DNA of 64,000 nt, taken from Chamaecyparis obtusa (Eukaryota; Streptophyta; Pinopsida; Cupressales; Cupressaceae). The DNA lies in the NCBI GenBank assembly GCA_027943335.1, contig BSBK01006398.1, forward strand, positions 612,001 through 676,000. The letters run 5' to 3'. The stretch's first letter is position 1. Every line of letters starts with the position of its first letter. Shown in pieces: positions 11,701-23,254 of this stretch. Position numbers and translations under genes: made by a program. The notes beneath the pieces are model-generated. The model saw only the letters and a list, made by a program, of their open reading frames with translations. It was not told where the DNA came from and did not search any database.

Positions 11701-12733
11701 TCGGTGTCATTCTGACCATTGAGTTTATTTTAAGAGGTTGGATGATGACAGCTACATTATTTTATGTTTATATGTTGATGATATGCTTGTAGCTGGGTCT
11801 AACATGGATCACATTAAGGGGTTGAAACAACAGTTAGCAAAATCTTTTGCTATGAAAGATTTGGGGGAAGCAAAACAAATCCTTGGTATGAAAATTTGTA
11901 GAGATAGGAAAAATAAGAAATTGTCTCTATCTCAGGCTGATTATATTGAGAAGGTGTTGCAACGTTTCTCTATGGAAAATGCCAAAGCTGTCAGCACACC
12001 TTTGCCTGGTCATTTGAAATTGACTAAGGATATGTGTCCCAAGACACTAGAAGAAGAGACTAAAATGTCTAAGGTACCTTATGCTTCAGCTGTAGGGAGC
12101 TTAATGTATGCTATGGTATGTACTAGGCCAGATATTGCACACGCAGTGGGAGTCGTTAGCCGTTATATGAGTAACCCTGGTATTGAGCATTGGAATGCAG
12201 TCAAATAGATTCTCAGATATTTGAGAGGCACATCTAGTAAGTGTTTACACTTTGGGGGTTCTACTACTACTGTACAAGGCTATGTTGACTTAGATTTGGC
12301 AGGAGATATAGATAGCAGGTGGAGTACTACAGGTTATATATTTACTGTTGGTGGGACAATAGTGAGTTGGATTTCTCGACTACAAAAGGTGGTTGCTTTA
12401 TCCACTACAGAGGCAGAGTATGTTGCTGCTACAGAGGCAGCCAAGGAGATGATATGGCTTCAATTCTTCATGGAAGAATTGGGACATCCACAAAAGGATA
12501 ATTTTCTACATACAGATAGCCAAAGTGCCATTCATCTTGCAAAGAATTCTGCTTTGCACTCAAAGACAAAACACATACAGTTGAGGTACCATTTCATTCA
12601 ATCAGTTTTGGATGATGGATAGTTAAGGCTGGAAAAGATTCTTACTGATGATAATCCAATAGATATGTTTACAAAGGTAGTAACAAGGGAGAAGTTGAAC
12701 TCATGTTCAGCTTCAGTTGGTCTTCTAGACTGA
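8777..12733 (+). pseudogene. Copia gag-pol polyprotein, seven nonsense codons
   Basis: One frame of 1318 codons from ATG 8777 to TGA 12731-12733, with no frameshift. Order: gag (UBN2 type, 8777-9451); zinc knuckle CWYCGKPGHKKKDC at about 9491-9532; protease (9650-9700) where D-S-G reads D-Y-G; GAG-pre-integrase HHCC region (10100-10230); integrase with D in HTDVWGP, D in RSDNGGEY and the third acidic residue after the stop at 10571; RT from about 11220 with YVDD (11774-11785); RNase H to about 12720 (SWISRLQ, STTEAEY, HTDSQSA). In-frame stops are at 9452 (TAA), 10394 (TAG), 10571 (TAA), 11618 (TAG), 11720 (TGA), 12206 (TAG) and 12620 (TAG). Most fit CAA, CAG or TGG precursors. An upstream GTG at 8768 is in frame, but ATG 8777 is the normal start for this family. 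Confidence 0.95.
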
Positions 12734-12861
12734 ACAAAATAAAGGAACAGCTGAGTCCAAGGTGGTTCAATCCAGTGGGAGCCTCATGTGGGTAGCGGTA
12801 TTGCTACAGGATCAGTCTCCAAGTGGGAGGTTTTTTAGTATAGTGTGGATACTGATCAGTC

Positions 12862-12875
12862 ACCAAGTGGGAGAT
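12862..12875 (+). promoter_or_regulatory. Polypurine tract
   Basis: CACCAAGTGGGAGA directly precedes the 3' LTR. The same CCAAGTGGGAG phrase occurs about 45 bp upstream (near 12820), giving a second, decoy-like purine tract. Confidence 0.8.
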
Positions 12876-13310
12876 TGTTAGCTTGTGGTGACTAATCAGG
12901 AAAGTACTATCCAGGAAAGTACTGTACACTTTTCCTCCCGACCTTGTCGGGGTTATTAGGAAATTTTTTTTGAGGCCAACTACTTTTCGGTTATTTGGGC
13001 CGACTACTTATAACTCATTCTAACCCTAAAGTGGGAAAATATTGTATAATATGGCTTAGGGTTAGGGATTTTCATTATGTATGATTTTAGTACTTGCGGC
13101 AGAATTGGGCTGTAAGGGATTACGGATTGTAATCAGGTTGTAATCACTGGATAATAATAATATTGGACTCGTTGTTGGTGGACGTAGCCCAGGGATTGGG
13201 TGAACCATGTTAAATCTGTGTGTCTTGTGTTCTATTATGTGTGGTTTATTATTTTCTGATATTAGTTATATTTACACATAATTGTTATTTCTGCCTTGTT
13301 AATCCTAACA
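12876..13310 (+). repeat. 3' LTR of younger copia (435 bp)
   Basis: Begins TGTTAGCTTGTGG and ends TTAATCCTAACA, then the CAATG target duplicate. It lacks the GC-rich block of the 5' LTR and is otherwise collinear. Confidence 0.95.
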
Positions 13311-14040
13311 CAATGTCCTAAAAAATTATGATAAACATGAAAAAATTTATGAAGTTCCATATGCTAGTGATGTAGGAAGCCTTATACATTCTATGGTGTG
13401 TACAAGACAAGATATTTCCCAAGTAGTGGGATTTTTTAGTAAACTTATGGAAAAAGCTTGCTAAAGAACATTCTACCTATGTGAAAAGGGTTTTCAGATA
13501 TTTATATGAGACTTTTAATCATTGCATTTGTTATCATAGATCTAATGATATGAGTCAGATGATTGATTTGCAAGGCTTTGTTGATTTTGATTTTGATTGT
13601 GATCTAGGTTGCAAAAGGTCTATAAGTGGCTATGTCTTTACTTTGTTTGGTGGTCTAGTGAGTTGGATGAAAAAAGACAACCTACAATTGCATTGTCTAC
13701 TATTAAAGTAGAGCACATGGCTGAAACACATGCTTGCAAAGTGGCAATGTAGTTAGAGAGATTGTGTTTTGGTGTTGGTTTGTAGTGTAAACAAGTAAGA
13801 ATTAAATGTGATAGTCAATGTTCAATTTCTTTAGCTAAAAACTCATTGTATCATGTTCACACAAAACATATAGATGTTCACTATCACTTTCTCTAGGAAA
13901 TGCTTGAGGGTGGTAGAGTCATGTTACATAAAGTAGACACTTTGGTGAATGATGCAAATTCTCTTACTAAACTAGTAAGCACAAAAACATTGAATTAGTA
14001 TAGAAAGGTCATGAGACTTCTTCTAAAACTTGATTTATTT
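13311..14040 (+). pseudogene. Old copia RT end and RNase H, 3' part
   Basis: Directly continues the frame cut at 8169. Recognisable are the VPYASDVGSLIHSMVCTR phrase near 13355-13410 and a 76-codon open stretch at 13481-13711. That stretch has the RNase H words KRVFRYL, FVDFDFDCD, SISGYVF and SWMKK. It ends in fragments near 13850-13990 that correspond to the TKHI-HYHF end of copia RNase H. Several stops and one or more frameshifts are present. Confidence 0.85.
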
Positions 14041-14085
14041 AGTTTTCCTTTATACTTTTTCTAAGGCGTTCAACAAATGGAAAAA

Positions 14086-14150
14086 TATTGAGAAAATGTC
14101 TCAACCTGACTATTTATATATTTGAAATATACAAATTTAAAATATTTTTG
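14086..14150 (+). repeat. Remnant of 3' LTR of old copia
   Basis: TATTGAGAAAATGTCTCAACCT at 14086 matches the start of the 5' LTR at 4268. Similarity fades within about 65 bp. A purine-rich stretch (AAATGGAAAAA) precedes it, as expected of a polypurine tract. Confidence 0.6.
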
Positions 14151-15148
14151 TAAAAACTATTAATAATTTTTTTTAATTAACTAATAAATTAATTTTCTGA
14201 AAAAGAAAAGAGTCTATAAGAAAAAGACGAACATATAGCTAGAAGGATATAAACCAACATTCTCACAAAAATGAAATACCTCCCATCCACAAAATACAGG
14301 AAGCATATCTAAAAATTTATTATAAACTAAATAAATTTGCAATGTTTTATTCAAACTACGCATAATTATACCTGTCAATCATTCGGTAATATTTTTAGAT
14401 TCCATTACTCGTGATTGATACAACCCATCTAAAATCGACTGCAAGTGGTTATTAGGAAAATTAAAGAACTCTTCGTATTCCCTTACACCCATATCTATAA
14501 AAAAACAATTAAAAAAATCAACCAGTCTACTTTATAAAAAGGAGCATTTCTAATAATTGAAGCAACAAACGAAATGATGATTCGTTGGCTTTTTTCATAT
14601 TCTCAAAAATATAAAGCGCAACTCAGTGTTGACTGCGATTTCGACAACAACGCCTCTTTAGTCCATTCACTTTTGACACTCGTTGAATACTGGCAAAAAA
14701 ATCCATTAAAGTCAGTCAGGATTTTGTCAAATATAATCAGATTGGGTCGCACCAGCCTGGAAATCGTGCTCCCTGACTTTTTGATTGTACGGCAGTTCTC
14801 ATTTTTCTCATCTTTTTCCAATCCTTTGGACTTTGATTATCTTTTAAGGCTTGATTTGAATCCTCGTAAACCAAACGTCTATTTCAGGATTGCGGGCAAT
14901 AATGCTTTATTTCAATCAACTGCAGTACATGCAGAAACATCCAAAGTGAAAACGTAAGCTCTGAAGAGATGCAAAAGGAATCCAAGATTATACAAGAAGA
15001 GAATATTTAATGGGGAATGATAAGCTTTTGTCCCCGGTGAATGTCATCCACAAATCGGATTCTTACCAAACATTCATCACGAATGTTCCATCAACAAAAT
15101 TGGCTATAAATTCTGCAGCTGGTTGATGAGAAATACATAAGGAGAAGA
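14151..15148 (+). promoter_or_regulatory. Region upstream of MYB gene, with TATA box
   Basis: About 1 kb between the old LTR remnant and the MYB ATG. TATAAAT at 15105-15111 lies 38 bp before the start codon, which would give a very short leader. A second candidate, TTTATAAAAAGG, lies at about 14531-14542 and would give a leader of roughly 580 bp. ACCAAAC near 15065 resembles the MYB-recognition/AC-element core, and TTGACT near 14626 a W-box core; such short matches are weak evidence. An open frame of 127 codons (14574-14957) has no recognised domain and may just be part of a leader. Confidence 0.45.
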
Positions 15149-17450
15149 ATGGCAGAGAAGAAACACCGCGTCGAAGAAGATGGGGTTAACCGAGGGCCAT
15201 GGCAAGCTGAAGAAGATCTGCTGTTGAAAACATACGTTGAAGCGAATGGTGCAGGGCGTTGGACTACTCTTGCCTCCAAAGCCGGTAAAAACATTGTCAA
15301 ACTTCTCATTAGTTTTTTTTTTCGCCCTCTCTACGGGTAGATTGTCAAATGATTTGTTGTCATGGTTATTAATCAAAATAATCTTTAATATTTTATTTTA
15401 AAAAATATATACGTTAGTTGGTCTAATATTTTTACCGTTTGTAAAAGTGTATATTAGGTTTTGGTTTTAATTGTGTTTTTTCAAGTGATTGAGCACGATG
15501 TTTTGAATCACATCTAGTGATCTATTGTCAATAAGAGGAGAGTGATAGTTAAGTGTAATTTGAAACGTTATATTTAATAATTGAACATGATAATCGAGAT
15601 CATATTCAGTAATCCGTCAGCAGATCTATTGTCAATAAGAGGAGAGTGATAGTTAAGTGTAATTTGAAATGTCATATTTAATAATTGAAGATGATAATTG
15701 AGATCATATTCAGTAATCCGTCAGCAGAAAGAGGAGAGTATCAATAGATGTAATCCCAAACTGTCATGCATAACATTTTCTATCACACTCAGTAATCCAT
15801 CATTACAAAAAGTAGAATCATCACTGAATAGAATCTGAAACATAATGCTTAATTGATTGAAGAACGTGCTTTATAAAACACCCATCCTCTACCTATTATA
15901 TTTTCTATACTATTTTCATAATTTATTTGAACTCTCTCCTTTCATTTTAATACAATTTTCAGCGTACTGTTTGCATGTATAACGATAGTGTACTCTTTCC
16001 GATTGTTCTGTATAAGATCTATTTTTGTCGGTGCTATGAACATTTATAATATAGTCTGTAGTTAAGATTACTTATAAATTGAATCGTGTATATATTTGTA
16101 TTATATTAAATTTGTTATTTGAAATTTTAGTATGTTCTGAAGAATACTAACAGCCATTTTACACGTTTATCAGGTTTGAAGAGATGCGGGAAGAGTTGCA
16201 GGTTACGTTGGAGGAATTACCTTCGCCCAAATGTGAAGCGAGGCCATATTACTCCAGATGAAGCAGATCTCATTATTAGACTTCACAAACTGCTTGGAAA
16301 CAGGTTCGAATTGACCTTTCTAGAGCATATTAATATATATGATGATAGACTTTTATATCTCTGATGAATGAAATGATGAGTAAAGAAATAATGAAATGAT
16401 TCCTGCAGGTGGTCGTTGATTGCTGCTCGTGTACCAGGAAGATCAGACAACGACGTAAAGAACTTCTGGAATATTCATCTGAGCAAGAAATCGGGCCGCA
16501 AAGGTGTACACCTCAAGAGCATCAATTCAAAGCTCAAAGATACGCCTGCTTCCAATACTAATAGTATTGGAGACTCGACCAAGGATGAAATTGATTCAAA
16601 ATGCTCTACCAAGCTCAATTTTCAGCCTCATAAGCTAAGCATGCAAAGAGATTTGATCCTTGGTCCATCAGAACCCAAAATGTTACAAAATCGATGCATT
16701 TGTGAATCATATAGTCGAAATCCTTGCCCAGATGAGTCCACCAAGCCCATAAATGGTCTAGTTGTACAACATGTCATTGCACCATCAAAGTGCAATATGA
16801 ACACAGCTTCTTACACTATATCTTCCGCTGACAATGATGAATTACATAGTTCAGTATATAAATTTTCATCCCCACTGACAACTCTGGTTCAGCAGAACTC
16901 TCATGGACTCCTAAGTGAGATTTCTGACACCATGCAGGGACTACCAACCTCTAACCCATATTATCCACAGTCAGACTCATTTGGGTTTGGTTTTATCCCT
17001 GGATTTGACTCCAATTACATATTTGACAGTGCAAGCTACTTTACAAATCTGCAGCCTAACAACTTCAATTCTCAGTTGGAATATCCTAATTGCAAAGCTG
17101 AATCAGATGGGTTAAATACTTTCCCAGATGAGGTCGCCAAGCTAAGAAATGGTCTTTTTATACAAAATGTTATTGCAGCAACAAAGCCCAACCCCAGCAC
17201 AGAGTCTTACACTATTTCTTCTGCTCAGAATGATGAATTTTATAGAATGCCATCCCCATTAACAACTCTGGTTCAACAGAATTCTCATGGATTCATAAGT
17301 GATATCATACAGGGCTTAACAATCTCTAACCAATATCACTCACACTCAGATGCATTTGGGTCTGGTTTTCTCCCTGGATCGGACTTCAATTATATATTTG
17401 ACAGTTCAAGCAGCTTTACCGATCTGCAGCCAAATAACCTTAATTCTTAG
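15149..17450 (+). CDS. R2R3-MYB transcription factor, three exons
   Basis: Exons 15149-15284, 16174-16303 and 16409-17450 join to 435 codons. Both introns are GT-AG (889 and 105 bp) and sit at the classic R2R3-MYB positions, the first after the R2 KAG and the second before R3 Trp90. R2 has Trp18, Trp38 and Trp58; R3 starts His70 and has Trp90 and Trp109. The bHLH-contact motif [DE]Lx2[RK]x3Lx6Lx3R is complete: Asp77, Leu78, Arg81, Leu85, Leu92, Arg96. This is typical of flavonoid-type MYBs that work with bHLH and WD40 partners (TT2/anthocyanin-like), acting in the nucleus. After the domain, residues 196-327 and 328-435 are two copies of one block, each with [26 protein letters not shown] and LQPNN phrases. 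No stop or frameshift is seen. The exact subgroup and target genes are inference. Confidence 0.93.
15519..15870 (+). repeat. 104-bp tandem repeat in MYB intron 1
   Basis: GATCTATTGTCAATAAGAGG begins at 15519 and again at 15623; the two 104-bp copies are nearly identical. A third, degenerate copy follows to about 15870, with AGAGGAGAGT, CAGTAATCCATCA and TCTGAAACATAATGCTTAATTGATTGAAGA phrases. The block resembles repeats at 3.9-4.1 kb and 17.98-18.13 kb. Confidence 0.85.
16728..17447 (+). repeat. In-frame 396-bp duplication in MYB exon 3
   Basis: Copy 1 runs from codon 196 (CCA at 16728) and copy 2 from codon 328 (CCA at 17124). The period of 396 bp keeps the frame. Both start CCAGATGAG, and both encode [29 protein letters not shown], a GFGF or GSGF plus P-G run, NYIFDS, and LQPNN-NS. 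Copy 2 lacks about 24 codons of linker because the stop follows the NNLNS end. Confidence 0.95.
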
Positions 17451-17801
17451 CTGGATGTAGAAGACATCCATTGAATGTGTTTCAGGTGTTCTATGATGTA
17501 CATTTTAATAGTTCTTCTTCTTGTATTACCATGGAGTAAACGACTAGATTCCATATGGTTTTCGTGTGTGCACTTTCGTCCAAGCACTTTCACAAAGATC
17601 CTGTAGACAGGACTCTCATATACTTTTGTTTTTGTATTACCATGGAGTAAACAGATAACTTCTCTATGGTTTTTTGTGCTTTCTTCCTTATAAAGTTCTC
17701 AGATGTTTATGGACACAGGGTTGAGGTCTTTTTAAGAATAGATTGTTCTTTGTGGCATTTAATATTATCTTTATGTAAAGAAAATATTTATAAATAAATG
17801 A
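17451..17801 (+). other. MYB 3' flank with 111-bp and 57-bp duplications
   Basis: TTGTATTACCATGGAGTAAA begins at 17521 and again at 17632 (period 111), each followed by an imperfect ATATGGTTTT/CTATGGTTTT and GTG stretch. GTTCTTTGTG-CATTTAATATT begins at 17745 and again at 17802 (period 57). AATAAA-like signals occur near 17791. This is probably 3' UTR and immediate flank; the polyadenylation site is not defined. Confidence 0.6.
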
Positions 17802-18135
17802 GTTCTTTGTGACCATTTAATATTGTCATCTTCTGTAAAGTAGGACATCCTTCAAGTGGAAAATATAATTGTCTTTGAAATGAGGATAAGCTGCACTCAG
17901 TGTAAAAGAGCTCATAATTTATTTAGCACTCCATTTATTTATAAAGGTGATAAATAGAAGTAAGCAGGAGTTTTTGAAGTCTTATGAAATTTTGAAGCAC
18001 ATTCAGTGATTCTTATCTTAAATATGCATATTTTAAGTCTCATGAAATTTAATCTATATATTATTTATTTATCGATATTTTGAAGTACATTCAGCGATTC
18101 ATTATCAAGAAGAAAATGAAAGACTGTTAATATAA
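17802..18135. repeat. MYB-flank repeat, downstream copy
   Basis: Parallels 3707-4130 in order and orientation. It ends in two copies of a TTTTGAAG(C/T)ACATTCAG(T/C)GATT block (about 17990 and 18085) that is shared with the upstream copy and with intron 1 of the MYB gene. Confidence 0.6.
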
Positions 18136-18139
18136 TGAT

Positions 18140-19560
18140 GAATTCAAATCACACAGACAGTGAATTTGGTTTCTCAGCATAACGAGACCAAAGAGAAGGA
18201 GAAACAGCCCCAGGCGAAAACACAGCAAAGACAGAAGATAGTGATGATCTCAATCATTGTAGATACTATGATCAACGGTCGTGAATTGATCTCAATCCTT
18301 GTGGATTACAGTACTGCAGAATCTTGAAGTCGGGATACGAAGTCCTTGATTTCATGTTTTGACACCGTGGAAGCATCTTTATTCAAATCTTTTCATAGAA
18401 AACTTAGAAAACAGGGCCGCTCCCTTCTATCAACCATATATTTGAGAATGGCTTGGAGCTTTTCATCCTTTTCATTTAACAAACAATAAAGTTCTCAAAT
18501 TAATTTTGATAATGTTTAATTATTAAAATAACAGAGTTGTACTATTGTAGGGAAAATAAAGGAATCAAATTGAAGTTATAAATAACAGAGATTTATTGAT
18601 AATCTTAATTTTGAAGTTTAAGATGAAATCATGCATATGGTAAGGTTTTAAATTAGTGAGGCATTTTTAATCTACTAAAATTTGAGATGAAATCTAAAAA
18701 TTAATATGCAATGTTTTATACAGATTGGAATTTTGGTGGTTCTTTAAATTTTCCTAAATATGAAGTTGTATAAAGGTTGGAAATGATAACATTATGTATA
18801 GGTTATCAGAGTTATAACTGGTGTGTCCCATCCAATATATACATGCATGGACATGTAACATTTGTACAATAATTGTAAGTATATATCATACTCCAATTTG
18901 AATGCTAATATTAGACTAATCTAGATCTTTGGGGAGAGACAAGAGTAAAAATAAGCTTAGTTGTAAAAACAGTTCTTGAAAATTATTGAAGTGGAACTAT
19001 GAAGATAAAATATGTAATTTATAGTATTTAGACATGTAGTGTCATGGTTTAAACACTTTGTTGGTGAAACAGTCACCAAGATTCAAACCCCTGCTAAGTC
19101 ATTGTGCTCACAAACCTTTTGCCTTTGCTGGGCCATTGAGCTCGTAGATTTCAACAAGTAAAGTTTGGGAATGAGGCACAGGGTCTTCACTAAAGAGGAA
19201 ATACAACTTCATGTACATTCATATTGGGGATTTAAAATGGGCAAAAAAGGGGGGCAACATATTGCCTAAATAGGGGGGAGGGGGCCTTTTTTCGACTAGG
19301 GGTAGGGGTTTATATAAGAAAATGGGTATGGAGAATATTGTGTAGGTATTGGAGGGGGTTGACAAAAAGGAGTTTTGGGCAATATTTTTTGAAAATAGGG
19401 AGATTCTTTAGTATGCCATGAACACACATGCTATGATTCATGTTCACTAAATGAAGCCCCCATGGAATGAGGCCCCTTCGTTGTGGTCTCACGAATTCAT
19501 AGCTTTGGATCAAAAGCATTTCATGTGTAGTTGGACAGTCCATCGTTCAAGCATCAATAG
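18140..19560. other. Gene-free stretch with a possible SINE
   Basis: No convincing ORF. Near 18245 and 18285 a GATCTCAAT-C-TTGT-GAT phrase repeats. 18380-19020 is AT-rich without recognised structure. At 19260-19300 there is a short G-tract. The candidate SINE head at about 19040-19095 is listed separately. Confidence 0.4.
19040..19200 (+). mobile_element. Possible tRNA-derived SINE head
   Basis: TGGTTTAAACA at 19045-19055 resembles a pol III box A, and GATTCAAACCC at 19080-19090 resembles box B. Their 35-bp spacing is tRNA-like. A SINE body would follow, but its end, poly-A or T-tail and target duplication were not found. Confidence 0.25.
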
Positions 19561-19583
19561 TCACATTAATCTTTTTACCACAC

Positions 19584-20112
<529 letters not shown>

Positions 20113-21717
20113 ACCCCCCTTAAGATGAGTAACAATGTAGCTACAAACAATGCAAGAAGAAAGCAAAGGAAACTACAGTGCTGAAAGCATAAAAATAAGT
20201 CCCGACAACATGACCTGATGAGGTACCCATGTACAAAGGAGAGTCTCTATAAAATGGAGAAATAGAGAAAACCACATGGGAAAAACTCTACTCCAAAAAG
20301 AGACAAAGACTAATCTGAAGGACTGAAGAAGCCTCCAAAACTAGGAATGTTCTAGAAAATAGGAACAAAAATGAACATGTAGGACATCACTGAAGCAAGA
20401 AGATGCAAACTCTGTCAAGAAGTAACTACTGATCTGAAGATCTTCCACTGAAATAGAGAATGACCAGGTAGAGAAGATTGTAATCTGCATGAGTGCCCTC
20501 AAATAACACTACTTGAATAAGGAGGCAAACAAAGGAAAACACCTGAACTCAAAGATACAGATGGTATAAACACCAAAAGCCTGAAGAGCTAATCAATCAA
20601 AGCTAGAAGAGTGCATCCAAAAAATAGAAAAGAAAAGAGTGTCCATATGGTAAATGATCCATCTCACCGGAATGCATAGGTACCCAGCCACTGCAACCGC
20701 CTAGTACATAGGATCAAATACTCAATACATAGCTCACACTATCAAACCAAGGAAGCAATAGAACCAATAGTAGAAACCCCCCCATATTGCTGACAAGGGA
20801 GTAATGACAGGTACACTAAAAGGAGTGCCAATAAGAACTGCATCGTGAAGAACCACATCGAAAGTGCATAGAAAGTACAAGCACAAATAAAGATACCCTG
20901 AGGCTAATGTCATGGAAGGAACACTCACTTGACAAAGGTAGATGGAAAACAAAGGAAAACATCAAACCCACCCATGGAAATTTATAATGGAGTACAAGTA
21001 CAAATAACACAAACATGTTCAAGATTCCAAGCATGCAAGAAAATGAAACTTTATCTCAGTGCATGTGAATAAAAGAATGCAACAAAAGTGAAGTATACAC
21101 TACTCAAATAAGAGAGAAGGCTACTGAAACAAAAGAATAGCCTAAGAAGAGTCATCCCCTAAAGGGAAGAGATCCCAGGACCTGTAACATCCAAGATATC
21201 CACTAGAGTGCAAAAATACAAAAAATTAAATAAAATATACCTAGAGAAGAATATGGGAAAATGACTCATAGCACTAGAAAGCTCTCAGAACAAGCTTTCC
21301 AATGATATCTTGCTTTCCCAAAATAGAGTCCGGATGCGCAATATAGAACTTTCGAATTACAAAATTGAACATCTGGCTTTGACAATAAAAAGCACCCTAA
21401 ATTTTTTTTTCAAAAATTCAAACCTCCAGATTCAGATAGAGATCGGAACCAGCTTTTCGACGATATCTCATTTGCCCAATTTTGACACTGTGTGCTCAAG
21501 TTATGAGCCAAAAACCACCGAGTGCTCTGGAGGGCCCAAAATGGTGTTTAGATGTGCTAACATCAGCACTTCACAGGCTTAAAATTGATGGCCAAATGGC
21601 CGTCATAGCATGCAAGCCCCCTGGGGCTAAAATTCTGGGCCACTAGTCGCCATATGACTAGGGGCTAAAATTGCATTCGCCTGGCTTAAATTTGATGGTT
21701 AAATGGCCATCGTCGGC

Positions 21718-21756
21718 AAAAAAAAAAAAAAAAAAAAAAATTTTTTTTTTTTTTTT
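21718..21756. repeat. A23-T16 homopolymer hairpin
   Basis: A run of about 23 As is followed at once by about 16 Ts, in the interior of the non-autonomous element. Around it, AATTTGCATGC-type words recur five or so times at 21760-21890. Confidence 0.9.
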
Positions 21757-22181
21757 GCAAAATTGCATGCGTGCCTCGGGATCCATGTCAGGCATTCAAA
21801 ATTTTGCCTCGATTTGCATGCCAATTTTTTGGTCTTAATTTGCATGTTAGACAACAAATTTTTTGCCTTAATTTGCATGCAAAAATAGATAATTTACCAT
21901 GGGAAGCATGCGAGTCCGTACAAATTCCATCTCGGGAAGCGTGCTAAGCTATTTGGCACCAAAAAAATGCCCCAAAATATAAAGTTGTCCAAATTTGATG
22001 TGTTTTATATTGAAATAAGGGTTTTTGGGCAGTATGAGCTCAACAGTGAGGTCCGTTTGAGCTCAAAGTGCACCAAAATTTAGGGAGCCCCCAATTTCAA
22101 TAATTAAAAAAAGCTCTAATTTGAAACAGATGAATTTCTAATCTTGGAATCCTTCAAATGTGAACAAGCTGTAGTAGATTA

Positions 22182-22194
22182 GGCTCTGATACCA
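22182..22194 (-). promoter_or_regulatory. Primer-binding site, tRNA-iMet type
   Basis: GGCTCTGATACCA on the plus strand equals TGGTATCAGAGCC on the minus strand. It directly touches the 5' LTR and fixes the orientation of the element. Confidence 0.92.
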
Positions 22195-22582
22195 TGTAGG
22201 ATTTGAGCAATACAAATCCACAAAACCCGAAGATCACCTGCATACAAAAACCTATTACAAAGAAGTAGAGACAAGAAGAGGGCAAGGGTTTGACTCAAAA
22301 ATATGAAGAAGAAAATATCATCAATTAATGAATGAATAAAATATTCAATGGATCATCCTTATAAAGGAGATCAAAAGCCTTGAAAGACAAACCCTAGTGC
22401 ATGTAATAATTAGTTAAATTATTACAAGACTAATGCATGTAAGTTTATATTTAAAACAACAAGTGCATAAGTTTAAATCAACTAGTGCATGTGTGTTTAA
22501 ATATAAACAACTAAAAATAAAAGTGTTGACATCTTAAGAAAGGAGTAAAGTTAATTAATAAAATTAATACTTTACTCTAACA
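22195..22582 (-). repeat. 5' LTR of non-autonomous element
   Basis: Starts TGTAGGATTTG and ends ACTCTAACA on the plus strand. A TATA-like TTTTATAAGG is found on the minus strand near 22355-22365, suitable for a promoter in this orientation (inference). Confidence 0.9.
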
Positions 22583-22846
<264 letters not shown>

Positions 22847-22849
22847 ATT

Positions 22850-23254
22850 TGAAGGAAATACAAAATAATAAAATCATTCACTATAAAATAATGATGTACC
22901 TTGGGGAAATTAGTCTGAGAAAAATATCAACCTCCAAACTCTGATCCAACTTATTAATTATGAACAATTTAGTTACAATACATTCTAAGGAAGGAGCTTC
23001 TGCAAAAGTCAAAATTAATACTTACATATAAAGTAATGCTGAAAATATAACAATAGCTACAAAATACATTTTACAAAATCTATCTCAAGTTGACATTAAA
23101 TGGAGAAACCAATATAGGAAACCACCAAAGGGAAATCACAAACCCATGAACTTATACCATCCAAAAGTGGTGCATGAATTCCCTAGGTAAATTCTTACAT
23201 CCAACTCTACAAAAAATTCCTATAAGTATCTATGATAACATTTCATTGTTATCT
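22850..23254. other. Gene-free stretch before the tandem units
   Basis: Unique AT-rich sequence with no ORF and no similarity that I could see to the other repeat units in the window. Confidence 0.4.

Larger units (their letters stand above)
8170..13310 (+). mobile_element. Younger Ty1/copia LTR retrotransposon
   Basis: A complete element: 5' LTR 8170-8678, tRNA-iMet type primer-binding site, one polyprotein frame 8777-12733, polypurine tract, and 3' LTR 12876-13310. The bases CAATG lie directly before it (8165-8169) and directly after it (13311-13315), a perfect 5-bp target-site duplication. Removing the element and one CAATG restores the interrupted RT-RNase H frame of the older copia. The body is full length for a copia element, but the polyprotein has seven nonsense codons, so it is non-autonomous now. 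Confidence 0.95.
4268..14150 (+). mobile_element. Old Ty1/copia element, interrupted
   Basis: The outer boundaries are inferred from a shared LTR start (TGAGAAAATGTCTNAACCT) at 4268 and 14086. Inside lie decayed gag, protease, integrase and RT in copia order. The reading of RT-RNase H runs up to 8169, is cut by the younger copia at 8170-13310, and resumes at 13311 without loss. There are many stops and frameshifts in all domains. The 3' LTR is recognisable only for about 65 bp and then merges into sequence upstream of the MYB gene, so it is truncated or too diverged. Confidence 0.8.

Noticed and set aside
8388..13075. TTTAGGG-like telomere words in the copia LTRs
   Set aside because: Single CCCTAAA/TTAGGGTTAGGG words, not tandem telomeric repeats.
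14574..14957. 127-codon frame upstream of the MYB gene
   Set aside because: No recognised domain or partner; it lies in the putative promoter or leader, so not called as a gene.
18240..18330. Possible protease-like phrase ISILVDYSTAES
   Set aside because: Too short, with no neighbouring gag or RT; not enough to call a retroelement.
20734..21034. Two 72-codon minus-strand frames inside the non-autonomous element
   Set aside because: Hydrophobic, no family features, overlapping each other; likely chance frames.
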